Assembly: GCF_018310535.1 (NCBI RefSeq)
Contig: NZ_CP074102.1
Coordinates: forward strand, 4,030,001-4,094,000
Length of the DNA: 64,000 bases
Direction of reading: 5' to 3'
Source of the DNA: Streptomyces mirabilis
Lineage (GTDB): Bacteria > Actinomycetota > Actinomycetes > Streptomycetales > Streptomycetaceae
Made by a program: the position numbers and the translations under genes. Positions within the stretch are counted from its first letter, which is position 1. Each line of letters begins with the position of its first letter. A model generated the notes under the pieces. That model searched no databases and had not been told where the DNA came from. It worked only from the letters and a program-made list of their open reading frames with translations. Shown here in pieces: positions 50,714 to 59,663 of the stretch.

Positions 50714-52909
50714 ATGCGCACTGGTGAGCCCCTGCCCGCTGTGGGGGACGTACTGGCCGCCCTTGCGACCGGCGTGTGGCGCTGGGACAACGCACACGGG
50801 CAGGTCACCGTCGACGCCGAGGCCGCCCGGCTCCTCGGGTTGCCCGCGGAAAGGGCGACCGTCACCGAGGTGGCCATGCGCTCCCGGTTCCACCCGGCCG
50901 ACTGGAACGAGGTCGTCAGCGTCGTACAGCTCGCCGTCGCCGAGGACACGCTCGCCGAGGTCCGGCTGCGGATCATGGACGAGCACGGGCGGGTGATCCG
51001 TACCGTGCGCAGCCGCTCCAAGCCGACCGTCGACCCCGAGAGCGGGGAGTTCCTGCTGTTCGGCACGCTCCAGGAGGTCACCGAGCCCTCGGGGGCCACC
51101 GCCGCGCGCACCCCGCTCACCGGCGACTGGCGCCGCTCGCGCGAGGCGTTCCTGCTGGACGCCGGGCGGGCGCTGGCCGAGGCGCGGTCCACGGCCGAGG
51201 TACTGCGGGTCGCGGCGGGCCTGTCGATGCCGGGGTTCACACCGGACGGGCTGGCCGTCTTCGGCGTGGACGGGGACCGGCTCACCGTCATCGGCCACCA
51301 CGGGCAGAAGCCGGGGGACGAGGGCCCTTTCACGCATATGTCCTTGTCCACCGACTACCCGGCCGCGGAGGTCGTCCGCACGGGCCGGGCCGTCTACCTT
51401 TCCTCTCCGGAGGACTACAAGGAGCGGTATCCCGTCTCCTGGCCGCTCGCCCAGCACTTCGGGCGGGAGTCCTGGGCCTTTCTGCCGCTGACCGTCGCCG
51501 GGCGCACGATGGGCGCGTGGATGGCGGCCTTCACCTACCCCGTCAGCTTCACGCCCGACGAGCGCTCGGTGCTGACGACCGTGGCCCGGATGCTCGCTCA
51601 GGCCCTCTCCCGGGCCGTGGCCGCCGAGACGGAGCGGGAGCTCACCGACGGCCTGCAACGCTCGATGATGCCCACCCTCGGCCCGCAGATGCCGGGCATG
51701 GAGGTCGCCGCGCGCTATGTCCCCACCGGCGGCGGCCTCCAGGTCGGCGGCGACTGGTACGACGTGATCCCGCTGCCGACCGGCCGCTTCGCCCTGGTCA
51801 TCGGTGACGTCCAGGGCCACGACGTGCGTGCCGCCGGGCTGATGGGCCAGCTCCGTATCGCCCTGCGCGCGTACGCCTCCGAGGGCCACCGGCCCGACGC
51901 GGTCCTCTCCCGGGCCTCGCGGTTCCTGTGCGGGATCACGGACTCGGTGACGTACGGCTCCACCGGCGAGAGCGGCGGCAACACCGCGGACCCGCGCTTC
52001 GCGACCTGCCTGTACGTCGAGGTGGACCCGGCGACCGGCATCCTGGACTTCGCCCGCGCGGGGCACCCGGACCCCGCGATACGCATGGCGGACGGGACGG
52101 TGCTGATACGGCCCACGTCGGGCGGACTGCCGCTCGGCATCGACCCGGACGCCGACTACCCCACGACCCGGCTCGCCCTGGAGCCCGACGAGACCATGCT
52201 GCTCTGCACCGACGGGCTGATCGAGACCGGCGGCCACGACCTCGACACCGGGTGGCGCCGTATCCGCCACATCCTGGAGTCCCACGACGGCGACATGGAG
52301 GAGCTCGCCGACGCGCTGGTCCAGGGCGTGCACGGCCCCTCCTCGCACCACACCCCCGGACCGCTGGCCGACCGGCGCGAGGACGACATAGCGGTGCTGC
52401 TGCTGAGCCGGCAGGGCAAGGGGTACGGCGACACGGTCGAGGCCCCGCTCTCCCCCTCGGTGCGCCGCACCGCGCTGACCGTGGCGCAGGCCGAGCCCGA
52501 GCGGATCGCGGGAGCCCGCCAGCAGCTGCGCGAGATGCTGCACGACTGGGCCTCCGCCGACCAGCGCGACTCGGCGGTCCTCCTCGTCTCCGAGATGCTG
52601 ACCAACGTCCTCGTCCACACCGACACCGACGCGCTGCTCGTCGCCGAGGTGACCGGCGGTACGGACGACCGCCGGATGCGGATCGAGGTCACCGACGCCA
52701 GCGACGACCTGCCGCACCGCCGCCACCCCGGCGAACTGGCGTCCTCCGGACGTGGGCTGGTGCTCGTGGAATTCCTCGCCGACTCCTGGGGCGTCGACCC
52801 ACGGGGCGAGGGCAAGAGCATCTGGTTCGAGTTCTACGAGGCGTCCGGTGGAGACGGGGAGGCCGGTGGGGACGAGGCGTCCGGTGGAGACGGGGAGGCC
52901 GACTCGTAG
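50714..52909 (+). CDS. PAS/GAF-PP2C-HATPase multidomain phosphatase
   Basis: A 731-residue regulatory phosphatase. Residues 15-125 form a PAS-like domain (VWRWDNAHGQVTVDAEAARL), 140-310 a GAF-like domain, and 330-560 the SpoIIE-type PP2C (VGGDWYDVIPLPTGRFALVI, GDVQGHDVRAAG, LLCTDGLIE, REDDIAVLLL). Residues 590-710 are an RsbW-like HATPase (LLVSEMLTNVLVHTD, SGRGLVLVEF). Fusing phosphatase and kinase-like ATPase in one chain gives a complete anti-antagonist switch, as in the Streptomyces OsaC-type proteins. The end (SGGDGEAGGDEASGGDGEA) is coded by a 28-bp direct repeat that overlaps the convergent gene. Confidence 0.93.
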   Translation: MRTGEPLPAVGDVLAALATGVWRWDNAHGQVTVDAEAARLLGLPAERATVTEVAMRSRFHPADWNEVVSVVQLAVAEDTLAEVRLRIMDEHGRVIRTVRSRSKPTVDPESGEFLLFGTLQEVTEPSGATAARTPLTGDWRRSREAFLLDAGRALAEARSTAEVLRVAAGLSMPGFTPDGLAVFGVDGDRLTVIGHHGQKPGDEGPFTHMSLSTDYPAAEVVRTGRAVYLSSPEDYKERYPVSWPLAQHFGRESWAFLPLTVAGRTMGAWMAAFTYPVSFTPDERSVLTTVARMLAQALSRAVAAETERELTDGLQRSMMPTLGPQMPGMEVAARYVPTGGGLQVGGDWYDVIPLPTGRFALVIGDVQGHDVRAAGLMGQLRIALRAYASEGHRPDAVLSRASRFLCGITDSVTYGSTGESGGNTADPRFATCLYVEVDPATGILDFARAGHPDPAIRMADGTVLIRPTSGGLPLGIDPDADYPTTRLALEPDETMLLCTDGLIETGGHDLDTGWRRIRHILESHDGDMEELADALVQGVHGPSSHHTPGPLADRREDDIAVLLLSRQGKGYGDTVEAPLSPSVRRTALTVAQAEPERIAGARQQLREMLHDWASADQRDSAVLLVSEMLTNVLVHTDTDALLVAEVTGGTDDRRMRIEVTDASDDLPHRRHPGELASSGRGLVLVEFLADSWGVDPRGEGKSIWFEFYEASGGDGEAGGDEASGGDGEADS

Positions 52910-53925
52910 TGGGTCCGTAGCTCCGCGAGGACCCCGAAGCCGGCGGCCGTCAGCGGTACGGCGAGCAGCATGCCCAGGATGCCCGCGACGGACGCGCCCG
53001 CCGTGATCGTCAGCATCACCACCGCCGGATGCATCTGCATGGTCCGGCTCTGGATCATCGGCTGCAGCACATGCCCTTCGAGGACCTGCACGGCGAGAAC
53101 GACCCCGAGCGCCCACAGTGCGATCACGAACCCCCGGTCGGCGAGCGCGACCAGCACGGCCACCGCGCCGGAGAGGAACGCGCCGAGGTAGGGGATGAAC
53201 GCCCCCACGAAGACCAGCGCACCGAGCCCGGCCGCGCCCGGGACGCGCAGGATCAGCAGCCCGATCGTGATGCACAGGGCATCGATGAGGGCGATCACCG
53301 TGGTCCCGCGCATGAAGCCCTCGACGGCGCCGAAGGCGCGCCGGGCCATGGCCTCCACCGTGTCCGCGGTGCCGCGCGGCGCCAGCGAGCGCAGCAGCCC
53401 GGCGGCGCGGTGGGAGTCGCGGAGGAAGAAGAAGACGAGCAGCAGTGCCAGTACGGCCATGGCGATGGACTCGCCCACCACGCTCACACCACTGATGACA
53501 TTGGACGCGGCCGTCCCGCCGAACTTGGTCAGCAGGTCCTTGGCGTTGGCGGCGAGATCGTCGAGGGAGGTGCCCGCCGCGCCGAAGTGCTCGGCGACGG
53601 ACCGCGCGGCCAGCCTGAGGGAGGCGATGATCTGGTCCCCGGTGTCGATGAGCGCGGCGACCACGATGTAGACGGCGCCGCCGACGACCACGACCACCGC
53701 GACACAGGTGAGCCCCGCGGCCAGCGACCGGTTGACCCCGACGTTCACCAGTCGCCGGTACATCGGCCCGAGCAGCGCGGTGCCGAGCAGCGCGAGCAGC
53801 ACGGGCACGATCGCCGTACGGAACTCCCCGCACAGCCGGATCCCGACCCACGCCACACCGGCGACGAGCAGGATCACGGCGCACCAGGCGGCCAGCCGCC
53901 GGGCGCCCTCGGGGAGTAGCTGCAC
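52834..53925 (-). CDS. AI-2E family (YdiK/TqsA-like) permease
   Basis: A 363-residue membrane protein with about eight spans in the AI-2E transporter pattern: LLVAGVAWVGIRLCGEF, the long periplasmic-type helical loop at about 100-145, then VLALLLVFFFLRDS, ALIDALCITIGLLILRVPGA and LGALVFVGAFIPYLGAFLSG. The family includes exporters of AI-2, Na+/H+ antiporters and many of unknown role. It overlaps the end of the phosphatase gene tail to tail by 76 bp. In that overlap its C-terminus reads ASPSPPDASSPPASPSPPDA. The GTG start at 53925 has GGAGG almost touching it, so the start could be mis-set. Confidence 0.88.
   Translation of the reverse strand: MQLLPEGARRLAAWCAVILLVAGVAWVGIRLCGEFRTAIVPVLLALLGTALLGPMYRRLVNVGVNRSLAAGLTCVAVVVVVGGAVYIVVAALIDTGDQIIASLRLAARSVAEHFGAAGTSLDDLAANAKDLLTKFGGTAASNVISGVSVVGESIAMAVLALLLVFFFLRDSHRAAGLLRSLAPRGTADTVEAMARRAFGAVEGFMRGTTVIALIDALCITIGLLILRVPGAAGLGALVFVGAFIPYLGAFLSGAVAVLVALADRGFVIALWALGVVLAVQVLEGHVLQPMIQSRTMQMHPAVVMLTITAGASVAGILGMLLAVPLTAAGFGVLAELRTHYESASPSPPDASSPPASPSPPDAS
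52838..52901. repeat. 28-bp direct repeat in overlapping gene ends
   Basis: A 28-bp sequence beginning GAGGCGTCCGGTGGAGACGG occurs at 52838-52865 and again at 52874-52901 (36-bp period). It is coding on both strands, adding a Gly/Asp/Glu tail to the phosphatase and a Ser/Pro tail to the permease. Confidence 0.9.
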
Positions 53926-53950
53926 GCCTCCACCCGACCACGCGCGGGCC

Positions 53951-54054
53951 GGGCCGTCCCGCCGGGACGGCCCGGCCGGGTGACACGGCGTCAGTGCGAA
54001 GGGCCCCGTCCGACGGGCGAAAGGCCCCGTCCGGCGTACGGACGAGGCCTTTCG
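53951..54054 (-). terminator. Two hairpins beyond the pirin gene
   Basis: The first hairpin after the pirin stop is CGAAAGGCC (54018-54026) with GGCCTTTCG (54046-54054), whose loop contains a further GTCC/GGAC helix. The second is GGGCCGTCCC-gcc-GGGACGGCCC (53951-53973). They sit between the pirin gene and the permease start and should stop pirin transcripts before the permease gene. Confidence 0.85.
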
Positions 54055-54072
54055 TGGTCGGGCGGAAGGGGG

Positions 54073-55044
54073 TTATATCCCGCCCTCGGACATTCCGTGC
54101 ACCGCCGGAACGGTGCCCAGGCGGCCCTTCTGGAAGTCCTCGAAGGCCTGCTGCAGCTCCTCGCGGGTGTTCATCACGAAGGGGCCGTAGTGGGCCATGG
54201 GCTCGCGGATCGGCTGTCCGCCGAGGAGGACGACCTCGAGGTCCGGCGTGTTCGCATCCTGCTTCTCGTCCGCGCGGACGGTCAGCGAGCCGCCCGCGCC
54301 GAAGACGGCGGTCTGGCCGGTGTGGACCGGGCGACGGCCCGTACCGACGCTGCCGCGTCCGGCGAGGACGTACGCGAGACCGTTGAAGTCCTCGCGCCAC
54401 GGGAGGGTCATCTCGGCGCCGGGCGCCAGGGTCGCGTGGACCATGGTGATCGGCGTGTGCGTGACGCCGGGGCCCTCGTGGCCGTCGAGCTCACCGGCGA
54501 TGACGCGCAGCAGCGCGCCGCCGTCGGGGGTGCTCAGCAGCTGGACCGAACCGCCGCGGATGTCCTGGTACCGGGGGGCCATCATCTTGTCCTTGGCCGG
54601 GAGGTTCACCCACAGCTGGAGGCCGTGGAAGAGGCCGCCGGACATGACGAGCGACTCCGGCGGGGCCTCGATGTGCAGGAGGCCGGCGCCCGCGGTCATC
54701 CACTGGGTGTCACCGTTGGTGATGGTGCCGCCACCACCGTTGGAGTCCTGGTGGTCGAAGATGCCGTCGATGATGTAGGTCACGGTCTCGAAGCCGCGGT
54801 GGGGGTGCCAGGGGGTGCCCTTGGGCTCGCCCGGCGCGTACTCCACCTCGCCCATCTGGTCCATCATGATGAACGGGTCGAGGTGGCGGTAGTTGATCCC
54901 GGCGAACGCACGGCGGACCGGGAAGCCCTCGCCCTCGAAGCCGCTGGGCGCGGTCGTCACGGTGAGCACGGGACGGTCCACGGCGTCGGCCGGCGCGACC
55001 ACACGGGGAAGGGTCAGCGGGTTCTCGACGGTCACTGCAGGCAT
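54073..55044 (-). CDS. Pirin-family protein
   Basis: A 323-residue pirin: two cupin halves, the N-terminal one with metal ligands in HPHRGFETVTYIIDG and HIEAPPES, and the C-terminal one from about 200. Pirins bind Fe2+; bacterial ones act as quercetin 2,3-dioxygenases or bind enzymes such as pyruvate dehydrogenase or beta-oxidation complexes. In Streptomyces a pirin was tied to control of beta-oxidation through acyl-CoA dehydrogenase, and an acyl-CoA dehydrogenase gene is only 700 bp away here. A perfect AAGGAGG precedes the ATG at 55044. An AT-rich site just upstream may be its operator. Confidence 0.93.
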   Translation of the reverse strand: MPAVTVENPLTLPRVVAPADAVDRPVLTVTTAPSGFEGEGFPVRRAFAGINYRHLDPFIMMDQMGEVEYAPGEPKGTPWHPHRGFETVTYIIDGIFDHQDSNGGGGTITNGDTQWMTAGAGLLHIEAPPESLVMSGGLFHGLQLWVNLPAKDKMMAPRYQDIRGGSVQLLSTPDGGALLRVIAGELDGHEGPGVTHTPITMVHATLAPGAEMTLPWREDFNGLAYVLAGRGSVGTGRRPVHTGQTAVFGAGGSLTVRADEKQDANTPDLEVVLLGGQPIREPMAHYGPFVMNTREELQQAFEDFQKGRLGTVPAVHGMSEGGI

Positions 55045-55105
55045 GTCGGTACCTCCTTGTGCTTCGAGTTTAGTTGATTGTTGAACTTTCTGCCACCCAC
55101 AACGA

Positions 55106-55139
55106 CGGACGCCCGGAGGGCATTCCCTCCGGGCGTCCG
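55106..55139 (-). terminator. Terminator after the SseB-like gene
   Basis: A perfect 15-bp dyad, CGGACGCCCGGAGGG (55106-55120) with CCCTCCGGGCGTCCG (55125-55139) and a 4-base loop, placed 23 bp after the stop codon of the minus-strand gene. Confidence 0.93.
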
Positions 55140-55161
55140 GACTGTCGTAGGAGAGTGAGCG

Positions 55162-55626
55162 CTACCCGTACATACGGCGCATGGCGAAGTCCACCATCTG
55201 CTCCACGGCCTTCGCGTCGAAGACCATACGGTGCTCCCCCTCCATGTCGAGGACGAAGCCGTAGCCGGTGGGGAGCAGGTCGATCACCTCGGCGCCGGTG
55301 ATCACGAAGTACTTGGACTCCTTGCCGGCGTACCGGCGCAGCTCCTTGAGCGAGGTGAACATCGGGATGACCGGCTGCTGGGTGTTGTGCAGCGCCAGGA
55401 ATCCGGGGTTGTCGCCGCGCGGGCAGTAGACCTTCGACGTCGCGAAGACCTGCTGGAAGTCCTCCGCGGACATCGATCCCGTGGTGAACGCCCGCACCGC
55501 GTCCGCCAGCGAGGGCGGGGACGGCTCGGGGTAGAGCGGCGGCTGCTGGCCGTAACCGCCGGGCATCTGCTGCTGCGGCGGGGCGTACTGCTGCTGGGCG
55601 CCCGCATTCTGGTCGTAGCCGTACAT
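55162..55626 (-). CDS. SseB-domain protein with Gln/Tyr/Pro-rich head
   Basis: A 154-residue protein. The first 35 residues are disordered and Gln/Tyr/Pro/Gly-rich (DQNAGAQQQYAPPQQQMPGG). Residues 40-150 form an SseB N-terminal-type domain (DNPGFLALHNTQQPVIPMFT, SLKELRRYAGKE, GYGFVLDMEGEHRMVFD). The domain is common in actinobacteria, sometimes near ESX secretion genes, but none is in this window. Its role is unknown. The ATG at 55626 faces the acyl-CoA dehydrogenase gene across a 143-bp gap. Confidence 0.85.
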   Translation of the reverse strand: MYGYDQNAGAQQQYAPPQQQMPGGYGQQPPLYPEPSPPSLADAVRAFTTGSMSAEDFQQVFATSKVYCPRGDNPGFLALHNTQQPVIPMFTSLKELRRYAGKESKYFVITGAEVIDLLPTGYGFVLDMEGEHRMVFDAKAVEQMVDFAMRRMYG

Positions 55627-55769
55627 GCGTCAAAGAGTAGTCGGCCACATATGGGCCACCAGGGGTTGATTCTTATTACCGACGGGTAGCATCATCGTAG
55701 CTACTTGCCGGTACGTGTAACGAGGCTGCGAGTACCTCCGCCTCCCCAATCCCTTACGGAGCCGTCGCC

Positions 55770-57596
55770 ATGGGGCACTACAAGTCGAATCTCCGCGACA
55801 TCGAGTTCAACCTCTTCGAGGTGCTCGGGCGCGACAAGGTGTACGGCACCGGACCGTTCGCGGAGATGGACGTCGACACCGCGAAGAGCGTTCTCGACGA
55901 GCTGACCCGTCTCTCGGAGAACGAGCTGGCGGAGTCCTTCGCGGACGCCGACCGCAACCCGCCGGTCTTCGACCCGGAGACCAACACGGCTCCCGTACCG
56001 GCATCCTTCAAGAAGTCGTACAAGGCCTTCATGGACTCCGAGTACTGGCGTCTGGGCCTGCCCGAGGAGCTCGGCGGCACCACCTCGCCCCGCTCCCTGA
56101 TCTGGGCGTACGCGGAGCTGATCCTCGGCGCGAACCCGGCGGTCTGGATGTACTCCTCCGGCCCCGCCTTCGCGGGCATCCTCTTCGAGGAGGGCACCGA
56201 GGTCCAGAAGCACATCGCGAAGATCGCCGTCGAGAAGCAGTGGGGCTCCACCATGGTGCTCACCGAGCCGGACGCCGGCTCGGACGTGGGCGCGGGCCGC
56301 ACCAAGGCGGTCCAGCAGGAGGACGGCTCCTGGCACATCGAGGGCGTGAAGCGCTTCATCACCTCGGGTGAGCACGACATGGAGGAGAACATCCTCCACT
56401 ACGTCCTCGCCCGCCCCGAGGGCGCCGGCCCCGGCACCAAGGGCCTGTCCCTCTTCCTCGTCCCGAAGTACGAGTTCGACTTCGAGACCGGCGAGCTGGG
56501 CGAGCGCAACGGCGCGTACGCGACGAACGTCGAGCACAAGATGGGCCTCAAGGCGTCCAACACGTGCGAGATGACCTTCGGCGACCGCCACCCCGCCAAG
56601 GGCTGGCTGATCGGCGACAAGCACGACGGCATCCGCCAGATGTTCCGGATCATCGAGTTCGCCCGCATGATGGTCGGCACGAAGGCGATCTCCACGCTCT
56701 CGACCGGCTACCTGAACGCGCTGGAGTACGCCAAGGAGCGCGTCCAGGGTCCCGACCTCGCGAACTTCATGGACAAGACCGCGCCCAAGGTCACCATCAC
56801 GCACCACCCCGACGTGCGCCGCTCGCTGATGACGCAGAAGGCGTACGCCGAGGGCATGCGCGCCCTGGTGCTGCACACCGCCGCGATCCAGGACGAGATC
56901 CAGGTCAAGGAGGCCGCCGGCGAGGACACCGCCGCCCTGGAGGCCCTCAACGACCTGCTCCTGCCGATCGTGAAGGGCTACGGCTCCGAGAAGGGCTACG
57001 AGCAGCTCGCCCAGTCGCTGCAGACCTTCGGTGGCTCCGGCTTCCTGCAGGAGTACCCGATCGAGCAGTACATCCGCGACGCCAAGATCGACACCCTGTA
57101 CGAGGGCACGACCGCGATCCAGGGCCAGGACTTCTTCTTCCGGAAGATCGTCCGCAACCAGGGCGCGGCGCTGAACTCCCTCGCCGAGGACATCAAGAAG
57201 TTCCTTGCGCTCGGCACGGGCGGCGAGGACCTGTCCGCGGCCCGCGAGCAGCTCGCCAAGGCGGCCGTCGAGCTGGAGGCCATCGTCGGCCTCATGCTCA
57301 CGGACCTGGCGGCCACCGAGCAGGACGTCAAGAACATCTACAAGGTCGGCCTCAACACCACCCGCCTGCTGCTGGCCTCCGGCGACGTGGTCGTCGGCTA
57401 CCTGCTGCTGCGCGGTGCCGCCGTGGCCGCCGAGAAGCTGGAGACGGCCTCGGCGAAGGACAAGCCCTTCTACACCGGCAAGATCGCCGCGGCGAAGTTC
57501 TTCGCCGCCAACGTCCTGCCCGGCGTCACCGGCGCCCGCAAGCTCGCCGAGGTCGTGGACCTGGACCTGATGGAGCTGGACGAGGCGGCGTTCTGA
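55770..57596 (+). CDS. Acyl-CoA dehydrogenase, large bacterial form
   Basis: A 608-residue flavoenzyme of the long acyl-CoA dehydrogenase type (FadE5/AidB-like), oxidising acyl-CoA to 2-enoyl-CoA. FAD- and substrate-binding blocks are visible: [47 protein letters not shown] region, and the catalytic base region [20 protein letters not shown] (Glu near residue 450). The helical C-terminal extension (from about 465) is characteristic. It lacks a signal peptide. The ATG at 55770 is preferred ([17 protein letters not shown]). It closes with its own terminator. The nearby pirin may modulate it. Confidence 0.95.
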   Translation: MGHYKSNLRDIEFNLFEVLGRDKVYGTGPFAEMDVDTAKSVLDELTRLSENELAESFADADRNPPVFDPETNTAPVPASFKKSYKAFMDSEYWRLGLPEELGGTTSPRSLIWAYAELILGANPAVWMYSSGPAFAGILFEEGTEVQKHIAKIAVEKQWGSTMVLTEPDAGSDVGAGRTKAVQQEDGSWHIEGVKRFITSGEHDMEENILHYVLARPEGAGPGTKGLSLFLVPKYEFDFETGELGERNGAYATNVEHKMGLKASNTCEMTFGDRHPAKGWLIGDKHDGIRQMFRIIEFARMMVGTKAISTLSTGYLNALEYAKERVQGPDLANFMDKTAPKVTITHHPDVRRSLMTQKAYAEGMRALVLHTAAIQDEIQVKEAAGEDTAALEALNDLLLPIVKGYGSEKGYEQLAQSLQTFGGSGFLQEYPIEQYIRDAKIDTLYEGTTAIQGQDFFFRKIVRNQGAALNSLAEDIKKFLALGTGGEDLSAAREQLAKAAVELEAIVGLMLTDLAATEQDVKNIYKVGLNTTRLLLASGDVVVGYLLLRGAAVAAEKLETASAKDKPFYTGKIAAAKFFAANVLPGVTGARKLAEVVDLDLMELDEAAF

Positions 57597-57623
57597 TCCC
57601 CGCGGCCTGAGGGCATCGCCGTC

Positions 57624-57664
57624 GGCGGCCCGTTCCCGGAGCGAATCTCCGGGGGCGGGCCGCC
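57624..57664 (+). terminator. Terminator of acyl-CoA dehydrogenase gene
   Basis: GGCGGCCCG (57624-57632) pairs with CGGGCCGCC (57656-57664) around an inner CCGGAG/CTCCGG helix. It starts 28 bp after the stop. Confidence 0.87.
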
Positions 57665-57723
57665 GTCGTATGCGGCCACAGAGGGCACGCGGCAGCCCGC
57701 TCCTCGCATGGAATTCCCGCAGC

Positions 57724-57802
57724 GACCCGCAGGGACCCGCGTGGGTTTCCCGCACGGACCCGCAGGGACCCGCGTGGGTTTCCCGCATGGGTTTCCCGCA
57801 TG
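57724..57802. repeat. 33-bp tandem repeat in a gene-free gap
   Basis: The 340-bp gap 57597-57936 has no gene. Apart from the terminator it holds two 33-bp units, GACCCGCAGGGACCCGCGTG plus GGTTTCCCGCA(C/T)G, at 57724-57756 and 57757-57789, then a 13-bp partial copy GGTTTCCCGCATG. The promoter of the following aminopeptidase gene must lie between here and 57937, but no clear -10/-35 pair is seen. Confidence 0.85.
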
Positions 57803-57936
57803 GATCCGAGGACCACGGGGCGCGGAGACCAAGCGGAACCTGCCCCTCCAGCCGGATGTCCGTCCTTCACATCCCCCTTACGAAGGGCCGTCCCCATCGC
57901 CAGGAGCGGGCCTTCGGGCGTCGTTAAGGTGAACCC

Positions 57937-59295
57937 ATGAGCACAAGCGCCCGCTTCGACCGCGGCCACACCGACGACCTCATGACCTTTCTGGCGGCGA
58001 GCCCGACGCCGTACCACGCCGTGGCGAACGCCGCCGAGCGGCTGGAGAAGGCCGGATTCCGTCAGGTCGCCGAGACCGATGCCTGGGAGGGGACGAGCGG
58101 CGGCAAGTACGTGCTGCGCGGCGGCGCGATCGTCGCCTGGTACGTGCCCGAGGGTGCCGAGCCGCACACCCCGTTCCGCATCGTGGGCGCGCACACCGAC
58201 TCCCCCAATCTGCGGGTGAAGCCGCAGCCGGACAGCGGGGCGCACGGCTGGCGCCAGGTCGCCGTGGAGATCTACGGCGGCCCGCTGCTGAACTCCTGGC
58301 TGGACCGGGACCTGGGGCTGGCGGGACGGCTGACGCTGAAGGACGGCTCCTCGCGTCTGGTGAACATCGACCGGCCCCTGCTGCGCGTGCCCCAGCTCGC
58401 CGTCCACCTCGACCGTTCCGTCTCCACCGACGGCCTCAAGCTCGACAAGCAGCGTCATCTGCAGCCCGTCTGGGGTCTGGGCGACCCCGGCGAGGGTGAT
58501 CTGATCGCCTTCCTGGAGGAGGAGTCGGGCCTGCCGGCGGGCGAGGTCACCGGCTGGGACCTGATGACCCACTCCGTCGAGCGGCCCTCGTACCTGGGCC
58601 GCGACAGGGAGCTGGTGGCCGGACCGCGCATGGACAACCTGCTTTCCCTGCACGCGGGTACGGCGGCGCTGATCGCGGCGGCGACGGGCGAGGCCTCTCC
58701 TTCCGGCTCCGGCTCCCCCTCCGGTTCAGATTCCGGTACCGGTTCGGGTTCCGGTTCGGGGCTCTCGTACATCCCCGTCCTCGCGGCCTTCGACCACGAG
58801 GAGAACGGCTCGCAGAGCGACACCGGCGCCGACGGTCCGCTGCTCGGCGGCGTGCTCGAACGCTCGGTGTTCGCGCGCGGCGGCTCGTACGAGGACCGGG
58901 CGCGCGCCTTCGCGGGCACGATCTGTCTCTCCTCCGACACCGGCCACGCCGTCCATCCCAACTACGCGGAGCGGCACGACCCGACGCACCACCCGCGCGC
59001 GGGCGGCGGCCCCATCCTCAAGGTGAACGTCAACAACCGCTACGCCACGGACGGTTCGGGCCGTGCGGTCTTCGCCGCCGCCTGCGCGAAGGCCGGCGTG
59101 CCCTTCCAGTCCTTCGTCTCCAACAACTCGATGCCCTGCGGCACCACCATCGGCCCGATCACCGCGGCCCGCCACGGCATCAGGACCGTCGACATCGGCG
59201 TGGCCATCCTCTCGATGCACAGCGCCCGCGAACTCTGCGGCGCCGACGACCCGTTCCTGCTGGCCAACGCGCTGGTGGCGTTCCTGGACGGTTAG
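57937..59295 (+). CDS. M18-family aminopeptidase
   Basis: A 452-residue zinc aminopeptidase of the aspartyl aminopeptidase family. Metal-binding segments are VGAHTDSPNLRVKP (His near 86), GPRMDNLLSLHAG, AAFDHEENGSQS and the closing MHSARELCGADD. It removes N-terminal residues from peptides in the cytoplasm and forms large tetrahedral oligomers. A Gly/Ser stretch of about 25 residues (SPSGSGSPSGSDSGTGSGSG) is inserted at about 250-275. It lies in a loop ahead of the DHEEN strand and is probably harmless. The start ATG 57937 fits the family. Confidence 0.93.
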   Translation: MSTSARFDRGHTDDLMTFLAASPTPYHAVANAAERLEKAGFRQVAETDAWEGTSGGKYVLRGGAIVAWYVPEGAEPHTPFRIVGAHTDSPNLRVKPQPDSGAHGWRQVAVEIYGGPLLNSWLDRDLGLAGRLTLKDGSSRLVNIDRPLLRVPQLAVHLDRSVSTDGLKLDKQRHLQPVWGLGDPGEGDLIAFLEEESGLPAGEVTGWDLMTHSVERPSYLGRDRELVAGPRMDNLLSLHAGTAALIAAATGEASPSGSGSPSGSDSGTGSGSGSGLSYIPVLAAFDHEENGSQSDTGADGPLLGGVLERSVFARGGSYEDRARAFAGTICLSSDTGHAVHPNYAERHDPTHHPRAGGGPILKVNVNNRYATDGSGRAVFAAACAKAGVPFQSFVSNNSMPCGTTIGPITAARHGIRTVDIGVAILSMHSARELCGADDPFLLANALVAFLDG

Positions 59296-59373
59296 TTCCG
59301 CATGCCCGGCGCGCCGCCGGGTACCCGGACCGGGCCTGAGAGAAGCCGAGTTGGTTACAAGGAGGCGACACCC

Positions 59374-59607
59374 ATGAGCCTGGGCGGATGCATCATCCTG
59401 ATCGCAGCGGGGGCGGTCCTCACATTCGCGACCGACTGGCACATGAAGGGGGTCAACCTCGACCTGGTCGGCCTCATCTTCATGATCGTCGGACTGATCG
59501 GGGTCGTGACGTTCAGCAGCATCGCCAGGAGGCGCCGGGTGGTCATGCCGCCCAGCACCCCGGTGATCGAGGAGGAGCGGCACCACCGGGGCGGCTACGG
59601 CGTGTAG
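59374..59607 (+). CDS. Small two-span membrane protein (DUF6458-like)
   Basis: A 77-residue protein with two spans (GGCIILIAAGAVLTFATDW and LDLVGLIFMIVGLIGVVTF), a basic RRRR stop and a polar tail ending HHRGGYGV. It resembles DUF6458 proteins of actinobacteria, which are of unknown function. An excellent AAGGAGG lies before the ATG at 59374. It is 78 bp after the aminopeptidase gene on the same strand and could be co-transcribed. Confidence 0.85.
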   Translation: MSLGGCIILIAAGAVLTFATDWHMKGVNLDLVGLIFMIVGLIGVVTFSSIARRRRVVMPPSTPVIEEERHHRGGYGV

Positions 59608-59663
59608 GCATACGTCTGAACGGGCGTTGCCCGCAGGCCCAGTGACAGCTGTAGATGTACGGG

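Noticed and set aside
50711..54400. 1229-codon open frame on the minus strand
   Set aside because: It runs antisense to the PP2C gene and across the permease gene in another frame. Its composition (Arg/Gly/His-rich, no domains) is the usual GC-rich shadow.
59621..59633. CGGGC-gtt-GCCCG hairpin between two convergent genes
   Set aside because: Only five pairs and no T tract; too weak to call a terminator in GC-rich DNA.
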